Below, piece by piece: positions 1 to 9,042 of a DNA stretch of 64,000 nt (the first letter of the stretch is position 1; every line of letters begins with the position of its first letter). Position numbers and translations under genes: made by a program. The notes below the pieces were generated by a model. It had not been told where the DNA came from and did not search any database. It was given only the letters and a program-made list of their open reading frames with translations. Source of the DNA: Stenotrophomonas sp. ASS1. GTDB lineage: Bacteria; Pseudomonadota; Gammaproteobacteria; Xanthomonadales; Xanthomonadaceae. The stretch covers positions 3,988,001-4,052,000 of the forward strand of contig NZ_CP031167.1 of the NCBI RefSeq assembly GCF_004346925.1. Direction: 5' to 3'.

Positions 1-47
1 GCCAGGGTGACGAAGTACTCCAGGTGACGGCGTTCCATGGGCGGCAT
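1..47 (-). CDS. LysR-family regulator, N-terminus only (runs off the window)
   Basis: The minus strand reads MPPMERRHLEYFVTLA before the window ends. RHLEYFVTLA is the usual opening of a LysR-type regulator, the first helix of the winged HTH. The start could be the Met at 47 or the Met at 38; the latter gives the more typical LysR N-terminus. It is divergent from the MFS pump gene, the classic arrangement in which a LysR protein controls its neighbour. Only about 15 residues are visible, so the family call rests on this short motif and the arrangement. Confidence 0.6.
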   Translation of the reverse strand, partial: MPPMERRHLEYFVTL

Positions 48-50
48 TTC

Positions 51-67
51 GTTAGGTTCAAGCTAAC
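51..67. promoter_or_regulatory. Candidate LysR operator (T-N11-A dyad)
   Basis: GTTAG and CTAAC form a perfect 5-bp dyad with a 7-bp spacer, and it contains a T-N11-A core (TTAGGTTCAAGCTAA). It sits just upstream of the partial LysR gene and in the shared region with the MFS gene, where an autoregulatory LysR site is expected. This is inferred from motif and position. Confidence 0.45.
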
Positions 68-145
68 GTAACCAGAAAACACCGAGAATGAAACAAACAC
101 CGATCATTGATGGAATGGCCGTCCTCCCCTTCCTGCGAGTGACCG

Positions 146-1681
146 GTGCCGCCCTCTCCTCCCCCTTTGCCTGCACGGCACACGCTGCCTGACGCGGTCC
201 TGCTGGTGGCCTCGCTGGGCTGCACGATGACCGTGCTGGAGACCAATGCCGTCGCGGTCGCATTGCCCAGCATCGCGCGTGACCTGCACGCCGGATTCGC
301 GGATATCGAGTGGGTGATCAGTGCCTACATCCTGTCCTTCACCTCACTGCTGCTGCCCGCCGGTGCTGTCGCCGACCGCTACGGCCGCCGCCGGGTGCTG
401 CTGATCGGCATCAGCCTGTTCGCCCTCACCTCTCTGCTCTGCGCACTGGCGCCCGGTGCTGCCCTGCTCTACCTGGCGCGGGCTCTGCAGGGCATTGGTG
501 CAGCCTTTCTGCTGGCACCCTCGCTGTCGATCATCGGCCACACGTACCACGAGGGGGCCGCCAAGGACACTGCATGGGCGTTCTGGGGCACAGCCATGGG
601 CGTGATGATGGTGCTCTCACCGCTGATCGGCGGCGTGCTGTCCGCACTCTGGGGCTGGCGCGCGGTGTTCGTCGCGATCCTGCCGTTCCTGGGCCTGCTC
701 GGCTACGGCACGCTGCGCTGGATACCCGAGTCGTCAGACAGCGTGGTCCGCCCGCTCGATCCGCCCGGCATCATCACGTTCAGCGCTGCCATCTTCGGCA
801 TCGTGTTCTTCCTGGTGGAAGGACTGGCAGAAGGATGGACATCGGCCCCGGCGCTGATTGGGCTGGGCCTGGCCATCATCATGGCTGTTGCCTTCGTCAT
901 CGTTGAACGGGCACGGTCACATCCCATGGTCGATCTCGGGCTGCTGGCCAGTCCGCGTTTCGTCGGCGCACTCATTGCCATGGTCGGCTATTCGGTCAGC
1001 GCACAGGTGATGGCATCGATGCTGCCGCAGTACCTGCAGAACGGCATCGGCCTGAGCGTACTGGCTGCCGGTGCTGGCATGCTTCCGTTCGCTGCGGCGA
1101 TGCTGCTGTTTCCCAGCGTGGGCCGGCGGCTCGGTCGCCATCTGACCAGTCCGGCGGTGCTGGCGATCGGGCTGTCGGTCACCGCCGCGGGCAATGCCGT
1201 GGCCGGACTGGCCGCGTGGCAGCACCTGCCGTGGCTGGCACTCGTCGCAATGGTGGTGATCGGTGCCGGCGGCGGCATCCTCAATGGCGAGACATCCAAA
1301 GCCATCATCGGCGCGGCACCGCGCGAGCGCGCCGGCATGGCCTCTGGCATCAGCGCGACCACGCGCTTTGTCGGCATCCTGCTCGGATTCACCGTACTGT
1401 CCAGTGCCTTGAGCCTGGGCATCCGCAGCGCACTGTCCGCGGCGGTTCCCGCGCGCAACGTACTGCCCATGGCCGATGCGATCGCTACCGGCACCTTCGC
1501 CGATACGCGCACCGCCGCCTTCGCACAGGCGATCTACAGCCATGGATTTGCCAGTGCACTGTGGACGTCGGCCATCGCCGCGCTGCTGGCCAGCCTTGCG
1601 GTGTTGCTGCTGGGCCGTAGCCGGTCTGCGGCAGAAGCACCATCCCTCCTGCAACGCCCGGAGCCGCGCGCATGCGACTGA
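146..1681 (+). CDS. MFS drug:H+ antiporter, DHA2 (14-TM, EmrB/QacA-like)
   Basis: An inner-membrane proton-driven exporter of 511 residues. TM1 lies at about 17-40 and carries the DHA2-like LETNAVAVALP segment (31-41). The loop 2-3 signature ADRYGRRR is at 76-83. About 14 hydrophobic segments follow, the usual number for DHA2. The start is a GTG at 146; the next in-frame ATG (227) lies inside TM1 and would remove its first half. The last codons overlap the next gene by 10 bases. Substrate cannot be read from sequence. Regulation by the divergent LysR protein is likely from context. Confidence 0.85.
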   Translation: MPPSPPPLPARHTLPDAVLLVASLGCTMTVLETNAVAVALPSIARDLHAGFADIEWVISAYILSFTSLLLPAGAVADRYGRRRVLLIGISLFALTSLLCALAPGAALLYLARALQGIGAAFLLAPSLSIIGHTYHEGAAKDTAWAFWGTAMGVMMVLSPLIGGVLSALWGWRAVFVAILPFLGLLGYGTLRWIPESSDSVVRPLDPPGIITFSAAIFGIVFFLVEGLAEGWTSAPALIGLGLAIIMAVAFVIVERARSHPMVDLGLLASPRFVGALIAMVGYSVSAQVMASMLPQYLQNGIGLSVLAAGAGMLPFAAAMLLFPSVGRRLGRHLTSPAVLAIGLSVTAAGNAVAGLAAWQHLPWLALVAMVVIGAGGGILNGETSKAIIGAAPRERAGMASGISATTRFVGILLGFTVLSSALSLGIRSALSAAVPARNVLPMADAIATGTFADTRTAAFAQAIYSHGFASALWTSAIAALLASLAVLLLGRSRSAAEAPSLLQRPEPRACD

Positions 1682-2100
1682 ACCTCCCGCTGATCCTGTT
1701 TCTGTTCGCCATGCCGGTAGCCACCACAGGGGCGGCATCGTCCAGTTCTCCCATCGAACCACCTCGTGCAGCGCTGCTCAGCCAGATCGACCAGGGCATG
1801 GCGAACGCCGTGGCATGGGAGTACGCGTTCAACGCCATCGCCTCCTGTGATGTCGCACGGATCGACCACACCCTGCGCAACCAGCACGACAGCCATCCCG
1901 TGCAGGTCCAGCCGCTGCTGGATGCCGGCTACACCGCAACCTATCGCACGGCCGAACCCTATCCGGTCCTGCAGGACCGGCTGGCCACGCTGCGCGATGC
2001 GGAGATCGCCTGCATGGCTGTTGCCGATGGCCGCAGCCACGCCAATGTCATCGACCGTGCTTCCGCGCTGCTGGCCTACATCGCCGGGCAACTGCTGTAA
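1672..2100 (+). CDS. Small exported protein of unknown function
   Basis: A 142-residue protein with an N-terminal signal peptide (hydrophobic residues about 3-20, likely cleavage after a TGAA/S-type site). The rest is soluble and alpha-helical looking, with two cysteines (SCDVA and EIACMA) that could form a disulphide in the periplasm. I do not recognise the family. It starts inside the MFS gene (10-base overlap) and ends 11 bases before the transpeptidase gene, so the three are probably co-transcribed. The mature chain resembles small periplasmic four-helix proteins only in general composition. Confidence 0.65.
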   Translation: MRLNLPLILFLFAMPVATTGAASSSSPIEPPRAALLSQIDQGMANAVAWEYAFNAIASCDVARIDHTLRNQHDSHPVQVQPLLDAGYTATYRTAEPYPVLQDRLATLRDAEIACMAVADGRSHANVIDRASALLAYIAGQLL

Positions 2101-2111
2101 CCATTGTCTCG

Positions 2112-3821
2112 ATGCTCCATCGCATGCGCACCCCTACCATGGCGCCACGTCGCGCGCGTGCCCATGACTTCCGATGCCGCTACCGCCTGACCTGCGCCGC
2201 ACTGGCCGTGCTGGCGGGCCTGCTGCTGGCGCGGGCCGCTGACGTCCAGATCATCCATCACCACTTCTACCGGCACCAGGCCGAAGCACGGATGCTCCGC
2301 CACCATCCGCTGCGCGCGCATCGCGGAACGCTGTACGACCGCCACGGCATCGTCATTGCCGGATCGGCTCCTGTGGCATCCCTGTGGATCGATCCGCGCG
2401 CCTTCTTCGACGCATCAGGTTCAGTCGAGCAGCTGGCCTCGGTACTGGATGCCGATGCGACGGTGCTGACCAGACTGCTGGCGCGCAACCGGCAACGACG
2501 CTTCGTCTATCTGCCTGGCTTTCGTCGCGGCGATCCAGCCCGCCTTGAAGCACTGCAGGCCAGGGCCCCCATAGGCGTCCACCTGCAGCAGGAGTTCAAA
2601 CGCTTCTATCCACAGTCGGAGCTGTTCGCGCAGACCGTCGGCGTCACCGATATCGAAGGCCGTGGGCTTGAAGGCCTTGAGCGCCTGTTCGACGCGCGCC
2701 TGAGCGGACAGGCCGGCTACCGTGACGTCATCATCGATCGCAAGGGCCGCCCGGTCGAACTGCGCGACCGTGGCTGTCCGGCGCGTCCCGGCGAGGACAT
2801 CGTGCTGTCGCTGGACAGCCGTATGCAGCACATCCTGCAGGCAGGACTCGGACCGGCAGTACAGCGCTACGGCGCGGCTGCCGCCAGCATCGTGGTGCTG
2901 GAAGTCGGTACCGGCCAGATCCTGGCGATGGCCAACTGGCCCACCTACAACAGCAATGCGCCCGGTACCGGCGCCGCCGATGCACGCCGCAACCGTGCGG
3001 TGACCGATGTGTTCGAGCCAGGCAGCACGGTGAAACCCTTCACCGTGGCTGCAGCGCTCGAGGCCGGCGTGATCACGTCTGCCAGCACGTTCGACACCCA
3101 CCCAGGCTGGATCCGCAATGGGCGCTTCACCACCCGTGACTATCGGGATCTGGGCGTACTGGATACCAGCGACGTCCTGAAGAAAAGCTCAAACGTGGGC
3201 ATATCGTTGATTTCGCACCGCCTGAGCCGCGAGCAGCTGCACGCGATGTTTGCCGCACTGGGCGCAGGGCATGTCTCGGGCAGCGGATTTCCCGGCGAGC
3301 GCAACGGTGTGCTGGCCGCTCCTGCTGCATGGAGCGGCACCAGCAAGCAGACCCTGGCTTATGGGTACGGGCTGTCGATGACCACGCTGCAGCTGGCCAA
3401 TGCCTACGCGACGCTGGCCAACCACGGCCTGCGCGTGCAACCGACCTTCGAGCATGGTCGCGCAACAGCGGTGAGCCGTGCCATGCCTGCAAACGTGGCC
3501 GACCAGGTGATGGACATGATTGCCACCACCACCGAGCCCGGCGGCACCGCGACGCGGGCCCGCATCAGCGGCTATGCCATCGCCGGAAAGACCGGAACCG
3601 CGCGCAAGGCGGCTGCCGGTGGATACGCGCGCCACTACATGTCCCTGTTTGCGGGGGTCATACCAGCGCGACATCCACGCTATGCGGTCGCCGTGGTAGT
3701 GGACGATCCCGATGCACGCCGCGGAGGCTACGGTGGTGGAGCGGTCGCAGCTCCCATCTTCAGCGAGCTGATGGGGCGCGTTCTGCACCTGCAGGACATC
3801 GCGCCCGATGCGCCACGCTGA
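2112..3821 (+). CDS. FtsI/PBP2-like class B transpeptidase (penicillin-binding protein)
   Basis: A class B PBP of 569 residues that would cross-link peptidoglycan in the periplasm. It has a cytoplasmic N-terminus, one TM at about 26-44, a dimerisation domain (RGTLYDRHG at 71-79) and a transpeptidase domain. All three catalytic motifs are intact: STVK (Ser305, Lys308), SSN (359-361) and KTGT (493-496). It lies outside any cell-division (dcw) cluster; its neighbours are an MFS pump and a small exported protein, so it looks like an accessory second FtsI-type enzyme rather than the divisome copy. An internal ATG at 2124 or 2139 is a possible start. The divisome ftsI itself is not in this window. 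Confidence 0.9.
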   Translation: MLHRMRTPTMAPRRARAHDFRCRYRLTCAALAVLAGLLLARAADVQIIHHHFYRHQAEARMLRHHPLRAHRGTLYDRHGIVIAGSAPVASLWIDPRAFFDASGSVEQLASVLDADATVLTRLLARNRQRRFVYLPGFRRGDPARLEALQARAPIGVHLQQEFKRFYPQSELFAQTVGVTDIEGRGLEGLERLFDARLSGQAGYRDVIIDRKGRPVELRDRGCPARPGEDIVLSLDSRMQHILQAGLGPAVQRYGAAAASIVVLEVGTGQILAMANWPTYNSNAPGTGAADARRNRAVTDVFEPGSTVKPFTVAAALEAGVITSASTFDTHPGWIRNGRFTTRDYRDLGVLDTSDVLKKSSNVGISLISHRLSREQLHAMFAALGAGHVSGSGFPGERNGVLAAPAAWSGTSKQTLAYGYGLSMTTLQLANAYATLANHGLRVQPTFEHGRATAVSRAMPANVADQVMDMIATTTEPGGTATRARISGYAIAGKTGTARKAAAGGYARHYMSLFAGVIPARHPRYAVAVVVDDPDARRGGYGGGAVAAPIFSELMGRVLHLQDIAPDAPR

Positions 3822-3847
3822 GTCCTGCACGCCGCCTCCAGGTTGGC

Positions 3848-3868
3848 CGGGGCAGCCACGCTGCCCCG
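3848..3868. terminator. Hairpin between convergent genes
   Basis: CGGGGCAG and CTGCCCCG make an 8-bp GC stem with a 5-base loop between the end of the transpeptidase gene and the convergent DUF2383 gene. No T-tract follows on either strand, so termination is only a possibility. Confidence 0.35.
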
Positions 3869-3905
3869 ACCGTGGCGGCCCCGGGGAGAAGGCCGCCGAT
3901 GATCG

Positions 3906-4358
3906 TCAGGCCGCCTTCATGGCGTGCTTGCGAGCACGCATCACGTTATGGCACTCCTGCACTTCAGGCAGAAGCTGGGTGACTTCCTGGCGCACAGCCG
4001 GCGGCAGTTCGTTGTCCTTCAGCACGTCCTTGAACGCGCCAAGCAGCCGGTCTTCGGACTCTTCCAGCTCGGCCACGTAACCATAGTTGGTGTCGCCGAA
4101 TGCAGCGCGGACCTTGCCATAAAACTGCTGCATCGAACCGACCACGGTGCCGTGCTCGGCCGGCTTGCCACCGCTGGCAGCAACGGAGCCACTCAGTGCG
4201 GCGACGATGCGGCCCTTGACGCCGGCAATACGAGTGAACAGGGCCGACAGTTCGGCATCCTTCACCTTGGTCGCAGCTTCCTCGTAGAACGACTTTCCGT
4301 CGCGGGCGATCTCGATCAGATCGTTGAGGCGGTGTTCGATGGTGGACTGGGTGCTCAT
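3906..4358 (-). CDS. PA2169-family four-helix-bundle protein (DUF2383)
   Basis: A 150-residue, all-helical cytoplasmic protein of the DUF2383/PA2169 ferritin-like family, found in many proteobacteria near stress genes. The opening STIEHRLNDLIEIARDGKSF and the later Gly-Asp-Tyr-like LLGAFKDVL region match the family. The start was set at the ATG at 4358 because AGGAG lies directly upstream at good spacing; an in-frame ATG at 4472 has no such site. The molecular function of the family is not settled. The gene is followed at a distance by a small membrane-protein gene on the same strand. Confidence 0.8.
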   Translation of the reverse strand: MSTQSTIEHRLNDLIEIARDGKSFYEEAATKVKDAELSALFTRIAGVKGRIVAALSGSVAASGGKPAEHGTVVGSMQQFYGKVRAAFGDTNYGYVAELEESEDRLLGAFKDVLKDNELPPAVRQEVTQLLPEVQECHNVMRARKHAMKAA

Positions 4359-4554
4359 GGAATCGCTCCTGTGTGCTCGATGGTCTATGGAGAATGACAG
4401 CGCGAGTGCGTTGCCTTCGGGACCACTGTGGAGGTTTGAATGTGCCGATTGGGTGAGTACGAATTGATGCATGCATCACCACCCTCAACGCGCCCTGACT
4501 CCTTCATCCCGTCGCATTTCCGCGTTCACGGTACCTGAGCAGAACGCCGACGAC

Positions 4555-4665
4555 TCACCATGGCGCAATGACGATGATCAGCGTCACCAACAGTGCGATG
4601 GCAAGCACCAGCAACAGCACATGCCACTGCTTCCACGTGGGTCTTGGTTTGCCGGGGGTATTCAT
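4555..4665 (-). CDS. Small single-pass membrane protein, 36 residues
   Basis: The protein has a short basic N-terminus (NTPGKPRPTWKQW) followed by one long hydrophobic helix (about residues 15-35) ending in APW. AGGAG sits 8 bases upstream of the ATG, which decides this start over the longer upstream readings at 4794 and 4843. Such small membrane proteins are common and often regulate a larger membrane partner; no partner is evident here. It is upstream of the DUF2383 gene, same strand, with about 200 bases between. Confidence 0.55.
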   Translation of the reverse strand: MNTPGKPRPTWKQWHVLLLVLAIALLVTLIIVIAPW

Positions 4666-4912
4666 CGGATGTCTCCTGGAGTCTGTCATCAGCCCGCAGC
4701 CAGACTGAAGCAGAGCACCCTTGGTGCCCGTCGCGGTTTCGTGCATGGCCTGTGCATGAACGCTGTATCCGGCGCGCGACGATAACGCGTCCATAACGTA
4801 ATCGAGTTGTAAACGGAGTGTTAGGTTCCTTCCGATTCCGCACAGCGGGATTTCAGATCGGTTTCCACGCAGCGATGCGGAAACCCATTCAACTGGATTT
4901 GGAGAGAGCCAA

Positions 4913-7747
4913 ATGCACTACAAGTACACCCTGCTTTCCCTGGCAGTGGGCACGGCCTTGGCCGCTGCCTGGTCACCGGCCGCGCATGCGCAGGATGACA
5001 GCGATAAAACACCGAAGAACCTCGATCGCATCCAGGTTACCGGTTCGGCCATCCGCAGCGTGGATATCGAAACGCAGCAGCCGATCATCGCCATCACCCG
5101 CGCGATGATCGAGCAGCAGGGCTTCACCACCATCGCCGACCTGCTGCAGAACCTGACATCCACCGGCGCGCCGACCATTTCGCGTGCGCGCGCGTTGGCG
5201 TCCGGCGAGAACGTTGGTGGCTACTACGTCAACATCCGCAATCTGGGTGCCACGCGCACCCTGGTTCTGGTCAACGGCAAGCGGCTCGGCGCCACCACCA
5301 GCGGCCTGCAGGATCTCAGCCAGATTCCGATGAGCGCGGTGGAACGCATCGACGTGCTGAAGGACGGCGCCTCCTCGCTGTACGGCTCGGATGCAATCGC
5401 TGGCGTGGTCAACATCATCACCCGCAAGAACTACGAAGGCCTGGAAGTGTCCATGCAGCACGGGCAGTTCAGCCAGGGCGATGGCAAGGACAGCACATTC
5501 TCGCTGGTCACCGGCGCCCGTGGGGAGCGTGGCGGGTACACGCTCGCACTGGAATACCAGAAGTCAGACCCGGTGTTTGCCCGCGACCGGGAGTTCTCCC
5601 GGTACGGTGGCGCCGGCCCCAACTACCCGGGCGCGGACTGGAGCAACATCAGCCAGAACGGTTCGTGGTGCGACCCGGCGCTCTACAAGTGCAATACCGG
5701 TGATGCCGTATTCAAGACCCTCAATCGTGGCGGCGATCCGAAGAACCCGAACGACTACCACCCGATCACGCCGGCCGAGTTCGCCAACGGCAACGACCAG
5801 ATGCACCTGCAGACCGGCATCGAGCGCCGCTCGCTGTTCCTGAGCACGGACTACGCGCTGACCGACCAGATCAAGTTCACTGCCGACATCGGCTACAACG
5901 AGCGCATCACCGACCAGCAGATCGCGGGCTACCCGTACCAGTCGACCAAGTTCGGCACGCCCCTGGACGCGGCCAGCGTATTCAACCCGCTCGACCACGG
6001 CATCGCGTTCAATCGCCGCCTGTGGGAAGTGCCGCGCACGACCGAAAGCAAGCTGAAGTCGCTGCGGGTTGCACCCAGTCTGTCCGGCTACTTCGAGCTG
6101 GGGACCAAGACATACGACTGGGAAGTCGGCGCGTTGTTCAACCGCAATGAAGTTACAAAAACAGGCCGTGGCGACATGAGCCTGATCGCTTCCCGGCAGG
6201 CATTGGGGCCCTCCTACCTCGATGCCAACGGTGTGGCCCGGTGTGGCACGGCGGCATCGCCGGTCTCGGGTTGCCTGGCCTGGAATCCTTTGCTGCCGTT
6301 CGGGGTCGCGGGGGCTGGCTCTCTCTCCGATCCCGAACTGCAGCGCTTCTTGTTCCCGACGTTCAACGATACCGGCATCACCAAGACCCGCAGCTACTTC
6401 GCCAACATCTCCGGCCCGGTGATCGAACTGCCTGCCGGTGACCTGTCCGTCGCCCTGGGGTATCAGTACCGCAAGGAAGAAGGCCGCTTCGTGCCCGATG
6501 CCTTCGCCCAGTCGCGCCAGAGCACTGCACTGGGCGCATCCACCACCGCCGGTGACTACAGCCTCAACGAGTTCTTCGCCGAAGTGAACGTGCCGATCCT
6601 GCGCGACCTGCCGTTCGCCAAGGAACTGACCGTGAACCTGGCTACGCGCTACTCCGACTACAGCAACTTCGGCAGCACCACCAACTCCAAGGCGAGCTTC
6701 GCCTGGCGTCCGATCGAAGAGCTCATGATCCGTGGCACCTTCGCCGAAGGCTTCCGCGCACCGAGCATCTCCGATCTGTATGGCGGCCTGGGCACCAGCT
6801 TCGAAACCTATGTCGACCCGTGCGGCATCGGCGCCACCAACAGCGTCAACGGCAATGCCGCCTGCAACGCCGCCGGCGTCCCGCTGGGCTACCAGCAGCT
6901 GAACCAGAGCCTGAAGCCCTGCGCCAGCTATCCGTGCGCCACGCCTGACGAGTTCACCACCGGCTCCGATCCGAAGCTGCGCCCGGAAGAGTCCAAGAGC
7001 AAGACCGTGGGCGTGGTCTGGAGCCCGCGCTGGGTGGACGGGCTGGACATCAACCTCGACTGGTACAGCTACAAGATCACCAACATGATCATCCAGGACA
7101 GCGTCGACCGCATCCTGCGTGACTGCTACGTGCTCGGCAACGCTTCGCGTTGTGGCAGCGTCAAGCGCGCTGGCGATGGCCACATCACCAGCATGTTCTA
7201 CGGTCTGGCCAATCTGGGCTCGATGGAAACCGAAGGCTGGGACCTGGGTATCCGCTACCGCCTGCCCGAGTTCTCGTTCGGCCGCTTCACCATCGACCTG
7301 CAGAACAGCTATGTCTCCAAGTACGACGAGGAGAACCAGAACTCCGCCGGCGATACGATCATGATGGGCCGGATCGGCCAGCCGGGAATTTCCCGCCTGC
7401 GCTCGAACCTGGGTGTGAACTGGCAGCTCGGCAACTTCAGTACGCAGTACACCGTGCGCTACTACTCCGGCATGGTTGAAAACTGCGTACCGAACCGTCC
7501 GTGCACCCTGCCCGACCGCTACGCCTACGGTGAGCCGGATGCCCTGCGCAAGGTCGGTTCCAATGCCTTCCACGATATCCAGGTCAGCTACAAGCTGCCG
7601 TGGGACGGCACCGTGGCGCTGGGTTCGAACAACGTGTTCAACCACCAAGGCCCGATCATGTTCTCCAAGCCGTCCAGCTCCTTCCCCTATTACGGCGGCT
7701 TCGATATCGGCCGCACCGTGTACGTGAAGTACTCGCAGCGCTTCTGA
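4913..7747 (+). CDS. TonB-dependent outer-membrane receptor
   Basis: A 944-residue receptor. A signal peptide ends at about AHAQD (residue 25). It is followed by a TonB-box-like segment (LDRIQVTGSAIR, 38-49), a plug domain (TLVLVNGKRL and the VERIDVLKDGASSLYG signature) and a large beta-barrel that ends in a C-terminal aromatic residue (YVKYSQRF), as BAM substrates do. Long cysteine-containing loops occur in the barrel. It belongs to the large 900-1000-residue class abundant in Xanthomonadaceae, many of which take up carbohydrates or peptides rather than siderophores; the ligand is unknown. GGAGAG precedes the ATG. No Fur box is obvious. Confidence 0.93.
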   Translation: MHYKYTLLSLAVGTALAAAWSPAAHAQDDSDKTPKNLDRIQVTGSAIRSVDIETQQPIIAITRAMIEQQGFTTIADLLQNLTSTGAPTISRARALASGENVGGYYVNIRNLGATRTLVLVNGKRLGATTSGLQDLSQIPMSAVERIDVLKDGASSLYGSDAIAGVVNIITRKNYEGLEVSMQHGQFSQGDGKDSTFSLVTGARGERGGYTLALEYQKSDPVFARDREFSRYGGAGPNYPGADWSNISQNGSWCDPALYKCNTGDAVFKTLNRGGDPKNPNDYHPITPAEFANGNDQMHLQTGIERRSLFLSTDYALTDQIKFTADIGYNERITDQQIAGYPYQSTKFGTPLDAASVFNPLDHGIAFNRRLWEVPRTTESKLKSLRVAPSLSGYFELGTKTYDWEVGALFNRNEVTKTGRGDMSLIASRQALGPSYLDANGVARCGTAASPVSGCLAWNPLLPFGVAGAGSLSDPELQRFLFPTFNDTGITKTRSYFANISGPVIELPAGDLSVALGYQYRKEEGRFVPDAFAQSRQSTALGASTTAGDYSLNEFFAEVNVPILRDLPFAKELTVNLATRYSDYSNFGSTTNSKASFAWRPIEELMIRGTFAEGFRAPSISDLYGGLGTSFETYVDPCGIGATNSVNGNAACNAAGVPLGYQQLNQSLKPCASYPCATPDEFTTGSDPKLRPEESKSKTVGVVWSPRWVDGLDINLDWYSYKITNMIIQDSVDRILRDCYVLGNASRCGSVKRAGDGHITSMFYGLANLGSMETEGWDLGIRYRLPEFSFGRFTIDLQNSYVSKYDEENQNSAGDTIMMGRIGQPGISRLRSNLGVNWQLGNFSTQYTVRYYSGMVENCVPNRPCTLPDRYAYGEPDALRKVGSNAFHDIQVSYKLPWDGTVALGSNNVFNHQGPIMFSKPSSSFPYYGGFDIGRTVYVKYSQRF

Positions 7748-7763
7748 CGGGCAGGTCCGTGCT

Positions 7764-7796
7764 CGTGGCCGGCGGAAGGGGAGTCCGCCGGCCACG
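7764..7796. terminator. Strong hairpin after the TonB-dependent receptor
   Basis: A perfect 13-bp stem (CGTGGCCGGCGGA paired with its complement) with a 7-base loop begins 17 bases after the receptor stop codon. There is no clear T-tract, so it may be a terminator or an mRNA 3'-end stabiliser. The rest of 7797-8005 holds no recognisable gene. Confidence 0.5.
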
Positions 7797-8005
7797 ATGC
7801 ACACCGCCTCCACCCAATCTCCATCGTTTTTCGACGGAATCTCCAAGGTTCCCGGCAACACTTGATGTCATGACGGCTAAGGAGCAGGACCGCATGGATC
7901 GCCACGCGCCCCGACACTGCACACCCGTCTCCAGGTTCACCACTGAATGTGACGGTGTGGCCGGGTTCCGATCTTCCGGACATGCCGCCGCAAGGGAAGT
8001 ACGAG

Positions 8006-9034
8006 ATGACGACGGCAGTTCGCACCGGCCTGACCGACCTGGTCGCTGACGCGCAGCGGTACCTGCGCAGGATTCTCCCCGGGCTCGCCTCGGCAGTGCA
8101 TCCACTTGCTTCATTGCATGCCATTCCCCACGCGATGGCATCGCGCTACCACCTCGCCGGGCTGATGCTGTACGGGGAAACCCCCGCCATGCTCGCCGTG
8201 GCCCGCGAGCCGGGCGAATCCAGCACCCGTGTGATCCAGGATGTGCGCTGCCTGCGCTCTGCAGCGAATGCACTGGTGCTGTACGTCTCGCCCTATCTCA
8301 CGCCGACCCAGCGCCGCTTCCTGGTCGAGAACCACATCGACTTCGTGGTCCCGCACACCCAGTTGTTCGCGCCGAGCCTGGCCATTGAGTTCCGCGACGA
8401 CCCCGATCATGAGAAGAAAGCCATCTCGCTGCTGCCTTCGGCGCAGGCCGTACTGATCCACGTGCTGCTGAGCGGCCAGTCGCGCTGGTGGTCGCCGCGC
8501 GAGATCAGTGCCGTCGCCGGCTACACCTCGATGACGGCGTCGCGCCTGTCTGCCGAACTGGTCGGTCGCGGCCTGGTTGAACGCTCCACCGGGGGCCGCG
8601 AGCGCTTCCTGAAGCTGGCCGGCAACCGCGACGAGGTCTGGGCCAGGGCACAGCCGTTCCTGCGTTCCCCCATCCTGAAGGAAGTGGATGTCTGCTGGGG
8701 CCCGACCGCCGAGGCACTCCGCGATGCGGGGCATCCGGCGCCGATGGCAGGCCTCGATGCGCTTGCTGAAACGTCACCGCCCCCGATCGGTGGCACCCGC
8801 GCACTGCACATCGATGCGTGGCGGTTGCTGGGCGCACTTCCCATGCCCGGCCCGGACTGCCTTCAGAGCGCACGGCTGCAGATCTGGGCCTATCCGCCGG
8901 CATTCACCAGTATTGGCGATGTGGTGGACCCGCTTTCGCTGTATCTCAGCCTGCAGGGCAAACGCGGCCATGATGCAGACGCGCTGCAACAGCGGGTGGA
9001 ACAGGCGCTGAGCGGAGACACGTATCCCGCATGA
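8006..9034 (+). CDS. Winged-HTH protein of unknown function
   Basis: The protein has 342 residues from this start. A winged-helix region near the middle (WWSPREISAVAGYTSMTASR, then LVGRGLVERS) reads like a MarR/AbiEi-type DNA-binding domain. The N-terminal part (about 1-130) resembles a ligand or restriction-fold domain (FLVENHIDFVVPHTQLFAP), and the C-terminal part is unrecognised. The ATG at 8006 has AAGGGAAG upstream; in-frame alternatives are 7982 and 7949. It follows the receptor on the same strand by 258 bases, with a hairpin between, so it may be separately expressed. It ends 8 bases from the convergent DMT gene. Confidence 0.65.
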   Translation: MTTAVRTGLTDLVADAQRYLRRILPGLASAVHPLASLHAIPHAMASRYHLAGLMLYGETPAMLAVAREPGESSTRVIQDVRCLRSAANALVLYVSPYLTPTQRRFLVENHIDFVVPHTQLFAPSLAIEFRDDPDHEKKAISLLPSAQAVLIHVLLSGQSRWWSPREISAVAGYTSMTASRLSAELVGRGLVERSTGGRERFLKLAGNRDEVWARAQPFLRSPILKEVDVCWGPTAEALRDAGHPAPMAGLDALAETSPPPIGGTRALHIDAWRLLGALPMPGPDCLQSARLQIWAYPPAFTSIGDVVDPLSLYLSLQGKRGHDADALQQRVEQALSGDTYPA

Positions 9035-9042
9035 CCGAAGCC

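Noticed and set aside
5564..7861. A 765-codon minus-strand open frame opposite the TonB-dependent receptor
   Set aside because: Antisense shadow in a GC-rich gene, with no domain or ribosome site.
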